NCBI GenBank assembly: GCA_022360175.1
Contig: JAKSDI010000058.1
Coordinates: 1 to 64,000, forward strand
Reading direction: 5' to 3'
Length of the DNA stretch: 64,000 nt
From: Chitinophagales bacterium
Lineage (GTDB): Bacteria; Bacteroidota; Bacteroidia; Chitinophagales; Saprospiraceae
Position numbers and translations under genes: made by a program. Each line of letters opens with the position of its first letter. The stretch's first letter is position 1. This document shows positions 33,128-41,931 of the stretch, one piece after another. The notes under the pieces were generated by a model that was not told the DNA's origin, did not search any database, and saw only the letters and a list, made by a program, of their open reading frames with translations.

Positions 33128-35473
33128 TTATATTTTGAAGTTCCAGGTAATGGATGGAAGAATAGGGAAAAGGGATACTTGTTTAGCAGCAATACGGGTA
33201 GGTACTTCTACTAGTACACCACCATTATCTACTTCCTCAAACTCTGGTTCCAGGTAAATGAAGAAAGTATTTCGGCGATCATAAGCATTAACCACGCTGA
33301 AAGTAAAATCATGCTTAGGATGGAATTGCCAAACTAAGCCCAGGTCAAGTCGGTGATAGGCTGGTAAACGGAAAGTATTTCTTTCCTGAAAATCAGGTAC
33401 TACTGATTCAAAACTTGCACCATAAATATCCTGGAATGTAAATCTCCCTGTAGGCAACCAGCGCAAATCACCAGAGCCGTATACAAAAGTAGCTGTAGCT
33501 GTCAGTTTATCTGTCACTTCATACATAGCAACTACAGATAAATCATGCCGGCGATCATATATAGGTGAAAAAGCACCATACCCTCCTGTTTCCTGGAGAA
33601 AGCGACCATCCGGATTGAGCGTTTCAAAATTATCTAGTTGAGTTTTTGCAAGCGTATATCCAATCCATCCTGTCAATCGACCTTCCTTCTTTTCAATACT
33701 AACTTCCAATCCGTATGCCTCTCCTTCGCCTACTGCAAATTCTTCTTCCAACTCATCATTCGCAAATAACTGGGCTCCATCTACAAACTGTAATTGATTA
33801 TCCAGTACTTTATAATAAGCTTCCAGGTTGATCAAAAATTGACTTCCTAACAAGTACGACACCCCTGCTGCTACCTGATCTGAGCGCTGTGGTTTTACCT
33901 TAGCCGTTGATGGATACCATACATCAGTTGGCAAAGCAGCTCCTGCACTGGAAACCAGATGTAAATATTGGTACATGCGCGCATAACTAGCTTTTAACAC
34001 CCATCGATCTGTCAGTGAATATCGAGCAGCCAATCGAGGTTCCAGTCCCACGTATGTCTTATCCTGACTATTGAAACCACTGAATCGTAAACCTGCATTA
34101 ACACTAAAGCGATCTGTAAAATCAATTTCATCTGCTACATATGCACCAAACTCCACTCCCTCAAATTCTTGGCCAGCAGAAAAGCTAATGGTTCCATCAT
34201 CACTTCCTGCTTTAAGACGTCCAACGGTGAAACTATGGTGGGTTACATTAGCTCCAAAGCGAATGGTGTGTTGATTGTTAGGGGTGTAATAGAAGTCTGT
34301 TTTGAAATTAACATCTTCTATATTAGAACCTACATTGAAGCTAAATCCTGTAGCCTTATTTTCGATATTGTACTGATAATCAGAATAGGTAAAAGTGGTG
34401 TTAGCAAAAAGGCGAGGATTAAATACATGATTCCAGCGTGCAGTACCCGTAGCATTTCCCCAGTCGAAACTAAAATCGAAGAAATCACCTTCTACGCCAA
34501 ACACATCCCGGCCAAAATAACCACTTAGAAACAAGCGGTCCTTTTCTCCTAATTGGATATTAACCTTTGTATTGAGATCATAGAAATAATAGTCAGGAAT
34601 AGGTGTAAAATCAGGATCATCCTTTTGACTTTCGTTTATCCCACGAGTAATCAAATCAAAATAGGTACGTCGCCCGGAAACAATATATGATGACTTTCCT
34701 TCTTTAATAGGCCCTTCCAATGTAAGGCGAGAAGCCAATAACCCAATTCCTCCCGAACCTTCAAAATCCTGATTATTACCATCTTTCAATTTGATATCGA
34801 TAGCAGAAGAAAGCCGCCCTCCATATTGAGCAGGAAAGCCCCCTTTATAAATCTTCAGATCCTTTACTGCATCGGTATTAAAAGTGCTAAAAAAGCCGAA
34901 AAGGTGATTAGGATTGTATACCACGGCTTCATCTAATACGATCAGGTTTTGGTCAGCACCTCCACCACGGACAAACAGCCCTGTCGTACCTTCTGAACCC
35001 GATGGAATTCCGGGCTTGAGTTGTATGGTTTTTAAAATATCACTCTCTCCTAGCAGAACAGGAATCAGCTTAGCTTCTCGGGTAGAAACGGCTTCTACAC
35101 TCATTTCAGTTGAATTCATTTGTTCTCGAAAGGAATTAGCCTTGACCACTACCTCTTCCAGTTTTACACCTGTGGATAAGCCGACATTCATAGTAACATC
35201 TGCTGTAGGAAGGATTCTTTTTAGTTCCGGCTGAAAGCCTACATAACTATAGATTAGAGTAATGGAATCTCCCGTTGGCACGGAAAGAGAATAAAAGCCA
35301 TATTCATTAGTCGTTGTACCTGTATTAAGACCTTCGACCAAAATGGTTGCTCCAATCAATGTCTCACCCGATTCCCCATCGGATAAAGTACCACTAATTG
35401 AGACATTGCTTTGAGCCTGCAAGCTTCCCCATACGGCAAAGAAAGCCAGGCATAGCGTAAAAATAAATTTCAT
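33128..35473 (-). CDS. TonB-dependent outer-membrane receptor
   Basis: 781 residues. Signal peptide (IFTLCLAFFAVWGSLQAQ), then a carboxypeptidase-regulatory-like (CNA_B-like) domain at about 25-105 (VSISGTLSDGESGETLIGAT), the TonB plug domain (VRGGGADQNLIVLDEAVVYNPNHLFG) and a 22-strand type barrel. The C-terminus ends in PSITWNFKI (aromatic-rich). Its partner is the DUF4249 lipoprotein downstream. It imports an unknown ligand by TonB energy coupling. No sugar-degradation genes are close. Confidence 0.95.
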   Translation of the reverse strand: MKFIFTLCLAFFAVWGSLQAQSNVSISGTLSDGESGETLIGATILVEGLNTGTTTNEYGFYSLSVPTGDSITLIYSYVGFQPELKRILPTADVTMNVGLSTGVKLEEVVVKANSFREQMNSTEMSVEAVSTREAKLIPVLLGESDILKTIQLKPGIPSGSEGTTGLFVRGGGADQNLIVLDEAVVYNPNHLFGFFSTFNTDAVKDLKIYKGGFPAQYGGRLSSAIDIKLKDGNNQDFEGSGGIGLLASRLTLEGPIKEGKSSYIVSGRRTYFDLITRGINESQKDDPDFTPIPDYYFYDLNTKVNIQLGEKDRLFLSGYFGRDVFGVEGDFFDFSFDWGNATGTARWNHVFNPRLFANTTFTYSDYQYNIENKATGFSFNVGSNIEDVNFKTDFYYTPNNQHTIRFGANVTHHSFTVGRLKAGSDDGTISFSAGQEFEGVEFGAYVADEIDFTDRFSVNAGLRFSGFNSQDKTYVGLEPRLAARYSLTDRWVLKASYARMYQYLHLVSSAGAALPTDVWYPSTAKVKPQRSDQVAAGVSYLLGSQFLINLEAYYKVLDNQLQFVDGAQLFANDELEEEFAVGEGEAYGLEVSIEKKEGRLTGWIGYTLAKTQLDNFETLNPDGRFLQETGGYGAFSPIYDRRHDLSVVAMYEVTDKLTATATFVYGSGDLRWLPTGRFTFQDIYGASFESVVPDFQERNTFRLPAYHRLDLGLVWQFHPKHDFTFSVVNAYDRRNTFFIYLEPEFEEVDNGGVLVEVPTRIAAKQVSLFPILPSITWNFKI

Positions 35474-35549
35474 AATGTAGATTGAGGGTTGTAAAACTCT
35501 TGAGAATAACAGTGAGTAAAGGCTTCGTGTTGTCCATTAAAACATCTTA

Positions 35550-36962
35550 TTATCCCCTTTCATTCAGTTTTTCAACCAACCAACGTTTTTCGGTGACGAC
35601 TGGCGTATTTTGAACGGCCAACAACAGTTTTTTTCTTCCTTCTTCATCATAAGGGGCAAGTGCTACAATTTTGCGCGTAAAATAGATGATATTGTTGTAA
35701 TTCTCCCGGTGATAATTGCTCACTTCACGCCGCCTTATAAATGACCGAAAGCTATCCAGGTGAGATTCCAGTAGATCAAATTCATTTGATTCGAAATAAA
35801 TTTTCAATAGCAAGGTTTTAGCAATCAACTGATTGACCAGATCTTTAGGTTTTAACAAGTGCAAATGATCAAGGGCCGTATGATAATTCTTTTGCTCAAA
35901 CTCTAGCCTTGCCAGATTAAATCCTACTGTATCTGATTGATATTGAGGGTCCAGTTTTTCTTTATATTCATTAATAAAACTGCTGACCGCACTAAACTCA
36001 TTTAGGCGTAAGCCAAAGCCTACTATATTATCAAAAGTAAATCGGGAAAGCTGACCATTCTCTAAAAAAACCTCTGCATATAAGCCCTCTTGAAAAAGCT
36101 CCCATCCTTCACGAGTATACTCCATGCTACCTTCATTCAACTTACGAATACAGAAATTAATAGCAGCCCTATATAAATCTTTTAGTTCATCTTTTGGAAA
36201 AAGAGGTTGATGACTCGAAAGTTCTTCCCTGAATTTACGAAAGTAAACCTGGCTATAAGAGTCTGTGAGAAACCGATAACAATAATAATAAAGTGCAATA
36301 GCGGGCACATCCAGGTATGGGCTTTCTTCTATAGTATCTATCCAATTATCCAGTAACCCAAATTGATAGGATTTCTGGTAAACTGCTCGATGGGAGAGCT
36401 GCGTGCAGCTATGGCGAAGCTTTTGTGATAAGTACAACACATCCATCGTATTGCCAATTTCCTGTAGATTAAGTTCATGAGTGCGCAAGTGGGTGGCTTT
36501 AAACTCTGCCGCTTCAATTTCTATATTCAATCGATCCTGGTAATAATCTGTATTGCGCAATTCTGCTTTATCCTGAAGTAACCTGATCTTGCGCATAGCC
36601 CTATTGAAATGTTTGTGAAGCCCCCTTCTGCGATAAAAAGCAATAAGTGCTAATAAGTGCTGTATTGGATTGCGATGTGCTTGTTGTAGTATTACAAATT
36701 GTTCAATAAAGGCATGTAATTCACTTGTACAATTATGCAGTTTTAGATTATTAAAAGGTTCATTAGGATAAGTCATCTCAAAAAGAGACTCGCCATCGGG
36801 CAAGGAAGCATCTTTATAAAGCCTATCTGCCAACACATTAAACATCCTGCCAATATCCTCCCTATGTGTGACAAAAGGCGAACGGAGATATTTTTTTAGT
36901 TGCCGCAACTCTTTTTTTGTCAACTCCCTTAATAATTCGTAAAGTAATGGTTGAGCAGGCAT
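35550..36962 (-). CDS. conserved alpha-helical hypothetical protein, family A copy 2
   Basis: 470 residues, helical throughout, no signal peptide, TM segment or catalytic motif. It is a paralogue of the product at 26303-27757 (same N-terminal LYELLRELTKKELRQLKKYLRSP pattern, same LSRFTFDNIVGFG block near residue 308). It lies upstream of, and in the same direction as, the TonB receptor (77 bp apart). The repeated paralogy suggests a lineage-specific family. Function unknown. Confidence 0.75.
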   Translation of the reverse strand: MPAQPLLYELLRELTKKELRQLKKYLRSPFVTHREDIGRMFNVLADRLYKDASLPDGESLFEMTYPNEPFNNLKLHNCTSELHAFIEQFVILQQAHRNPIQHLLALIAFYRRRGLHKHFNRAMRKIRLLQDKAELRNTDYYQDRLNIEIEAAEFKATHLRTHELNLQEIGNTMDVLYLSQKLRHSCTQLSHRAVYQKSYQFGLLDNWIDTIEESPYLDVPAIALYYYCYRFLTDSYSQVYFRKFREELSSHQPLFPKDELKDLYRAAINFCIRKLNEGSMEYTREGWELFQEGLYAEVFLENGQLSRFTFDNIVGFGLRLNEFSAVSSFINEYKEKLDPQYQSDTVGFNLARLEFEQKNYHTALDHLHLLKPKDLVNQLIAKTLLLKIYFESNEFDLLESHLDSFRSFIRRREVSNYHRENYNNIIYFTRKIVALAPYDEEGRKKLLLAVQNTPVVTEKRWLVEKLNERG

Positions 36963-37107
36963 AATTTTATTTCTATAAATAAAGAGTTTAATTTATTATT
37001 TTAAAAACATTAATTATACTTTATTCAATTATTTATTTCTATAAATGCTCTTTTTTGTTCTTGTATACTCGTGCCCCAAAGCCCACCTTTGATAAAAAAT
37101 CAAGCCT

Positions 37108-40041
37108 ATGAAAAATAGAACACAAAAAATGATACGTGCCCTATCTACTATGGTGATAATAATTAATCTTTCTATAGGGCTTGCGGCACAGGGATGGAGT
37201 TGGATTTACTACCTAAATAGTTTGGAGGCAAATGTTGGCAATAAAATAGTAGACATTTCCGAATCTTTCGATGGTTACTGCCACGCAATAAGTACTTATG
37301 ATGAAGGCAATAACAGAGTAGGCATTATAACAACACTAATGACAGATGGAGGAATCGCATACACTGATGCAATTACTTCATATTTGGATGATGATTCTGA
37401 TTATAATAGTATCATTCCTAAAACGATCATTTCAAATGGTATAGAATATGCTATTATTGGTGTAGATAGAGAAGATATTAATACTGGAGAAAAAAGAGCT
37501 TTGTTAGCGTGGAGCACTTCCAGAGAACAAGATGACTCCAATGAAGCATTATTGGACACAGTATTTAATATCAAAAGCCTTATTGAAGACGACATTTTTT
37601 CATCCCTGATTTATGACTTGGTTCTCACTCCTAATGGCCAATATGTAGCACTAGGCGCTATATATAACGAACCTATAGCAAACACTTTTGCAGGAAATCT
37701 AGTACTTTCTAAATTCTCATTTGATGGAACGACTGACTGGACTCATACCTACGAAAGTCCTGGAGATGATGTAGGCATTAAAATATTAGCAACAGCAAAT
37801 GGAGAATATAAAATATTAAAAAATGTATGGTCAAACACTAATGAGGTTTCCATCCAATTAATGAGTATTGATGCTAGTGGAGTACTCAGTTCTGTTCAGA
37901 ATATTGGTGAAACAGGGGATACAGCTACGGATATGCTACAGACGGCAGATGGAGGCTTTGTTATTATTGGCAACAATATTGACCAGGAGTTATTTGTACT
38001 GAAGATAGATGAGGCGGGTGTAGAGATATGGCAACAAGATTATGCGGCCCCTGATCGCATTATGAGCGGGTACAGCATAACTGAAGACAAGCAGCAACAT
38101 CTTACGGTAGCAGGAAGCTCTTCTAATATAACTGATGATATCACCAATGCTTTCCTGGCTAAACTAAATCCAGATGGGATTCCATTATGGGAACGCCTGT
38201 ATGCTCAAAAGCATGAAACTTCTGAATTTGGCAACATTATTACTACTAACAATGGTAAATATAGAATGGGGGGGTATGCACAACCTTTTTCAATTAATCA
38301 TCACCTTGCTGTTCAAACAGACTCTTTTGGTATCATAAAGGGAGGTGCTGTACATGGCAACGTTTTTCATGATCTTAACCTCAGTTGCCTACCCGAAGCT
38401 GATGAATTAAAGTTGGAAGGCTGGACAGTACAAATAATTGGTGACTCTACTTCTTACTTTGGTACTACTAATGAAGATGGAAATTACTGGATTCCTATTG
38501 ATGTAGAAAACGGTACGACTCCTACTTACACCGTCACACTAATCACACCTAATGATTATTGGGAAGCTTGTGTTAATGAGGTAGTCATTACACCTGCTTA
38601 TTTAGATACAATACAAGTTGATTTCCCGATGACATCATTAATCGAATGTCCCTTTATGCAAGCTACCGTTGGGAATACATTATATAGTCCAGATCTTTCT
38701 TCTAATATACATATCAACTATCGCAATACAGGCACTTCTATAGCTGAGGAAGCTAGCATACAGGTAGACTTACATGAATCAATGATATATGAAGGGGCAT
38801 CTATTTCTCCTTCTGCAGTCAATGGCACACTTTATACTTTTCCTTTAGGGGATTTAGGCATTAATGAATATGGAGAGCTAATCATTGAGATTTCCCTTGA
38901 AGATTCTGTAGTTGTTGATGATATACTCTGCATCGAGACTTATCTATTTCCAGATACTATATGCGAAGTAGATCCCTCTCCCTGGCCGGGAGCGATTTTG
39001 CAACTAAGCCATAATTGTGTAGATGGCGAGTTAGTTTTTACGATTGAAAATGTAGGAACTGCAGCCATGCAAGCTCCCCAATCTTATATTATTATAGAAG
39101 ATGCTGTATTATTAATGGAACAAGAATTTGAACTGGGCCCAGGGGAGTCTATTGAAACAGAAACACTCCTGGTAGATGGTTCCAATTATCATCTGATTAG
39201 TCCACAAGAACCCGGCGCTCCAGGAGCTGGCTGGCTAAGTTTAGGTACGGACAATTGTAGTACAGTTAGTAGCACTGTAATGCAATACCCTTTATATGCA
39301 GGTGATCCTTTTAGCACTATCCACTGTAATCAGGTGTACAACTGGTCATTGGGAAATGGATGTTTTGCTGCTCCACAAGGCGTAACAGAACAAAACATGA
39401 TCCTGCCAAATACTGACATCGAGTATAGTGTCACCTTCGAGAATACAGGTATTGAAAGCATCAGTCGTGTCATCATAAAAGATACCCTTTCAGAGTATCT
39501 TGATCCTGCTAGCATCATTCCCGGGGCATCTAGCCATTCTTATAACTTCCGCTTCGAAAGTGATAACATCATTGTATTCAATTTTTACAATATAAACCTG
39601 CCTGCTGGTTCATCAGGTTTTGTCAACTTCCGAATCGCTCAACAAGAAAATCTACCCGTGGATACCCGTATTGAGAATAAAGCTGGAATCTATTTCGACT
39701 TCGTGCCTGAGATTTCGACTAACACGACCTTCCATACAGTAAGTAATCTTTACAATATATTAGATGGTAGCTTGTCTTTAGCAAATCCGAAAACGACAGT
39801 AAAGGTAATCCCTAATCCTATGCAGGATGGGGCTTGGATCAATGTAGAAAATATACCCAAGTTCTCTACTCCTATTACATTGAGTTTATTTGATGTAAGC
39901 GGAAAATTAGTACAAGAAATACAAAGTGACAGTCATCAAATATGGCTAGCTCGTAAGCAGTTGGCACCCGGATTGTACTTCTTCTCTATCCAACAGGCCA
40001 ATCAATGGGTTGCAAATGGAAAAATAATTATCGTCAATTAA
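37108..40041 (+). CDS. large secreted protein with type IX sorting domain
   Basis: 977 residues. Signal segment (MIRALSTMVIIINLSIGLAAQG), about 330 residues of repeated WD/kelch-like strands (QTADGGFVIIGN, LNPDGIPLWERLY), an SdrD-B/CarboxypepD-like domain (VHGNVFHDLNLSC, DGNYWIPIDV), DUF11/CARDB-like Ig repeats, and a type A T9SS C-terminal domain from about residue 890 (TVKVIPNPMQDGAWINV, LAPGLYFFSIQ, KIIIVN). The protein should be surface-exposed or secreted, possibly adhesive. A terminator hairpin follows at 40080-40120. Confidence 0.85.
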   Translation: MKNRTQKMIRALSTMVIIINLSIGLAAQGWSWIYYLNSLEANVGNKIVDISESFDGYCHAISTYDEGNNRVGIITTLMTDGGIAYTDAITSYLDDDSDYNSIIPKTIISNGIEYAIIGVDREDINTGEKRALLAWSTSREQDDSNEALLDTVFNIKSLIEDDIFSSLIYDLVLTPNGQYVALGAIYNEPIANTFAGNLVLSKFSFDGTTDWTHTYESPGDDVGIKILATANGEYKILKNVWSNTNEVSIQLMSIDASGVLSSVQNIGETGDTATDMLQTADGGFVIIGNNIDQELFVLKIDEAGVEIWQQDYAAPDRIMSGYSITEDKQQHLTVAGSSSNITDDITNAFLAKLNPDGIPLWERLYAQKHETSEFGNIITTNNGKYRMGGYAQPFSINHHLAVQTDSFGIIKGGAVHGNVFHDLNLSCLPEADELKLEGWTVQIIGDSTSYFGTTNEDGNYWIPIDVENGTTPTYTVTLITPNDYWEACVNEVVITPAYLDTIQVDFPMTSLIECPFMQATVGNTLYSPDLSSNIHINYRNTGTSIAEEASIQVDLHESMIYEGASISPSAVNGTLYTFPLGDLGINEYGELIIEISLEDSVVVDDILCIETYLFPDTICEVDPSPWPGAILQLSHNCVDGELVFTIENVGTAAMQAPQSYIIIEDAVLLMEQEFELGPGESIETETLLVDGSNYHLISPQEPGAPGAGWLSLGTDNCSTVSSTVMQYPLYAGDPFSTIHCNQVYNWSLGNGCFAAPQGVTEQNMILPNTDIEYSVTFENTGIESISRVIIKDTLSEYLDPASIIPGASSHSYNFRFESDNIIVFNFYNINLPAGSSGFVNFRIAQQENLPVDTRIENKAGIYFDFVPEISTNTTFHTVSNLYNILDGSLSLANPKTTVKVIPNPMQDGAWINVENIPKFSTPITLSLFDVSGKLVQEIQSDSHQIWLARKQLAPGLYFFSIQQANQWVANGKIIIVN

Positions 40042-40079
40042 TCGCAACGCCTGTCAAAGACAGATAGGCAATTAAGTAA

Positions 40080-40120
40080 AGTGGGATTCACTAAAGTGAT
40101 AGTGGATCTCACCTTTTTTT
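40080..40120 (+). terminator. terminator after the T9SS protein gene
   Basis: The arms GTGGGATTCACT and AGTGGATCTCACC form an 11-12 pair stem with G-U pairs, and seven T follow. It separates this gene from the downstream RNA gene. Confidence 0.75.
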
Positions 40121-40166
40121 ATAAAAAACATCACTACGCAAATAGAGTGCGTACTGCTATTTAATC

Positions 40167-40198
40167 TTTGTATTGTTCAAAGGAACTAAATAATATAG
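40167..40198 (+). promoter_or_regulatory. promoter of the TROVE-linked RNA gene
   Basis: TTTG at 40167-40170, a 20-nt gap, then TAATATAG at 40191-40198, close to TAnnTTTG. Transcription would start around 40204, at the GGCAGT that begins the structured region. Confidence 0.45.
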
Positions 40199-40203
40199 AA
40201 GGC

Positions 40204-40460
40204 AGTTATGCAATTGTCTTCACAAGAAATACAGAGATTATTCAGGCAGTGAGATGCGACCGTTACTTCGCTGTTAACGAAACCCAACCGGTTCATCAAT
40301 TTTCTCCTGAATATTTGCCACGGCAGTGAGGATGTCGGTTACTTCGTTATTTCCACGCCGGAATTGCAGGTTCGAATCCTGCCAATATCCATGAGATGTT
40401 GTAGTGTAATATCAACACACCGGAAAGCTCCCGCTTCCAATTTTTCTCCGTGGCTTTTTT
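40204..40460 (+). ncRNA. Y-RNA-like (YrlA-type) RNA next to the Ro60 homologue
   Basis: A structured, non-coding stretch directly upstream of a TROVE gene. It contains a canonical T-arm (stem GCAGG/CCTGC, 7-nt loop TTCGAAT, 40366-40382), followed by an acceptor-like strand CAATATCC (40383-40390) that can pair with GAATATTTG (40309-40317). A second 8-bp stem TATTCAGG/CCTGAATA (40239-40246 / 40306-40313) and two related 30-nt copies (40245 and 40322) lie upstream. It ends in a two-hairpin terminator with six T (40420-40460). Bacterial YrlA RNAs have just such a tRNA-mimicking module and sit beside Ro genes. Exact ends are inferred. Confidence 0.7.
40417..40460 (+). terminator. Rho-independent terminator of the Y-RNA-like gene
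   Basis: Inner hairpin GGAAAGC (40422-40428) / GCTTCC (40433-40438) with one bulged A, and an outer CACCGGA-like arm that can pair with TCCGTG (40447-40452), followed by TTTTTT at 40455-40460. The inner and outer arms share bases, so only one forms at a time. It lies 70 bp before the TROVE start. Confidence 0.6.
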
Positions 40461-40530
40461 ACAAAAACTTAAGTAGGTAGTGTAATTAAATAGACAACCT
40501 ATCGCGCTACTACTCACAACCCCACATATC

Positions 40531-41931
40531 ATGAAATTTAACAAACGCAAAATCAAATCTTTTTTTGGAACTGGTGAGATAGCAGGCCGTAAAACGAATG
40601 CTGCCGGGCGTTATACTTCAGAGCAATTACTACGCCGTGTTGTAATGGCTAACCTCCTATGGGAAAGCACTTATTATCAGTCGGCAGATACTATCATGGA
40701 GCAGATAGAAAGCTTAATCCCCAAGGTATCGCCTCAGGCCATTGCTGATTTAGCAATAGAAACACGTTTTGATCAGCGTCTGCGTCATACTCCTATCTAT
40801 TTGATACTGATGTTGTTTAAATACCATGGTTGTGGAAGTATAGTATCTGATATACTAGCCCAGATATGTACCCGTCCGGATATGACAATGGATACACTGG
40901 CCATGTTGCCGATCATTTTAGGCCGTGATAGCATCAAGCCGATCCCTAATGCAGTGAAAAAAGGGTTGGCAAAAGCTTTTGATCAATACGATGCTTATCA
41001 ATTAGCTAAATACAAGCGTAGTCGACATGATATCAGCTTGATTGATGTAGTAAATTTGGTTCGCCCTATACCAACACAGAGCAATGCCGCTGCACTTCAA
41101 GATTTGGTAAATGGTACTCTTAAATCTGCCGACACCTGGGAAAGTAATCTTTCAACAGGTGCAGATAAAGCAAGTACTTTTACCCGTCTCATCAAGGAGC
41201 AAAAACTAGGAGCTTTAGCGACCTTGCGAAATCTGCGAAATATGCAAGAAGCAGGAGTTGCCCGTAAGACAATTCTTCAAAGTTTAAAACAAGTCAACTC
41301 CAAATGGTTGACACCATTAAACTTCCTGGCAGCACAGCGTTTTGCTCCTACATATACGGCTCAGATAGAAGCAGCAATGGTTCGGTCTTTTACTGGTTAT
41401 AATATCAAAGGGACGACAATATTGGCTATTGATGTTTCTGGCTCAATGGGTGGGCTTACCAGTAGCGGGAGTCATTTTTCACGACTAGACCTTGCTTACG
41501 CACTTGCAGCTTTTGCAACTTATATTTTTGAAGATTTGATAGTAGTATTTACTGCAGGAAATGATCGTACACGAAAAGGTGCACATGTCATTTGGCCTAA
41601 TGTAAAAGGTTTTGGGATTTTTCAATCCCACCAGGAAATAGCACGCAAAGTAGGAGGTGGTGGTATCTTCACTTACCAACTATGCGAATGGTTAAAAACA
41701 GAAGGGATAGCAAAAGATGCTGATCGATTAGTAGTCATTTCTGACAGTCAGGATATTGATGTAATGTATGGAGCAAAAGTAGTACCTGACACTTCTCCTT
41801 ATCAATATTCTTACATCATCGATATTTCCACTCATACCCATGGCATCAAAAACAGCCAATGGACAGCAGAAATAAACGGTTGGTCAGATAAATTATTTAG
41901 CTACATATACGAACTGGAGAAAGAACTTTAA
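40531..41931 (+). CDS. rsr: TROVE domain protein, Ro60 homologue (Rsr-like)
   Basis: 466 residues. The N-terminal about 290 residues form the TROVE ring of helical HEAT-like repeats (RYTSEQLLRRVVMANLLWE, DLAIETRFDQRLRHTPIYLI, LNFLAAQRFAP). The C-terminal vWA domain has an intact MIDAS, DVSGSMGG with Asp301, Ser303 and Ser305. Ro proteins bind Y RNAs on the ring exterior and misfolded RNA ends in the pore, acting in RNA quality control and stress recovery. The RNA described just upstream is the expected partner. Its 3' end overlaps pdxA by 4 bases tail to tail. Confidence 0.94.
   Translation: MKFNKRKIKSFFGTGEIAGRKTNAAGRYTSEQLLRRVVMANLLWESTYYQSADTIMEQIESLIPKVSPQAIADLAIETRFDQRLRHTPIYLILMLFKYHGCGSIVSDILAQICTRPDMTMDTLAMLPIILGRDSIKPIPNAVKKGLAKAFDQYDAYQLAKYKRSRHDISLIDVVNLVRPIPTQSNAAALQDLVNGTLKSADTWESNLSTGADKASTFTRLIKEQKLGALATLRNLRNMQEAGVARKTILQSLKQVNSKWLTPLNFLAAQRFAPTYTAQIEAAMVRSFTGYNIKGTTILAIDVSGSMGGLTSSGSHFSRLDLAYALAAFATYIFEDLIVVFTAGNDRTRKGAHVIWPNVKGFGIFQSHQEIARKVGGGGIFTYQLCEWLKTEGIAKDADRLVVISDSQDIDVMYGAKVVPDTSPYQYSYIIDISTHTHGIKNSQWTAEINGWSDKLFSYIYELEKEL

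Noticed and set aside
40309-40390. A genuine elongator tRNA gene
   Set aside because: T-arm is perfect, but there is no proper D-arm or 7-nt anticodon loop with a 5-bp stem, and the acceptor stem has a bulge and a mismatch. It is tRNA-like only.
40347-40556. 69-codon minus-strand frame over the tRNA-like region
   Set aside because: Overlaps conserved RNA structure and the TROVE start antisense; product has no family features.
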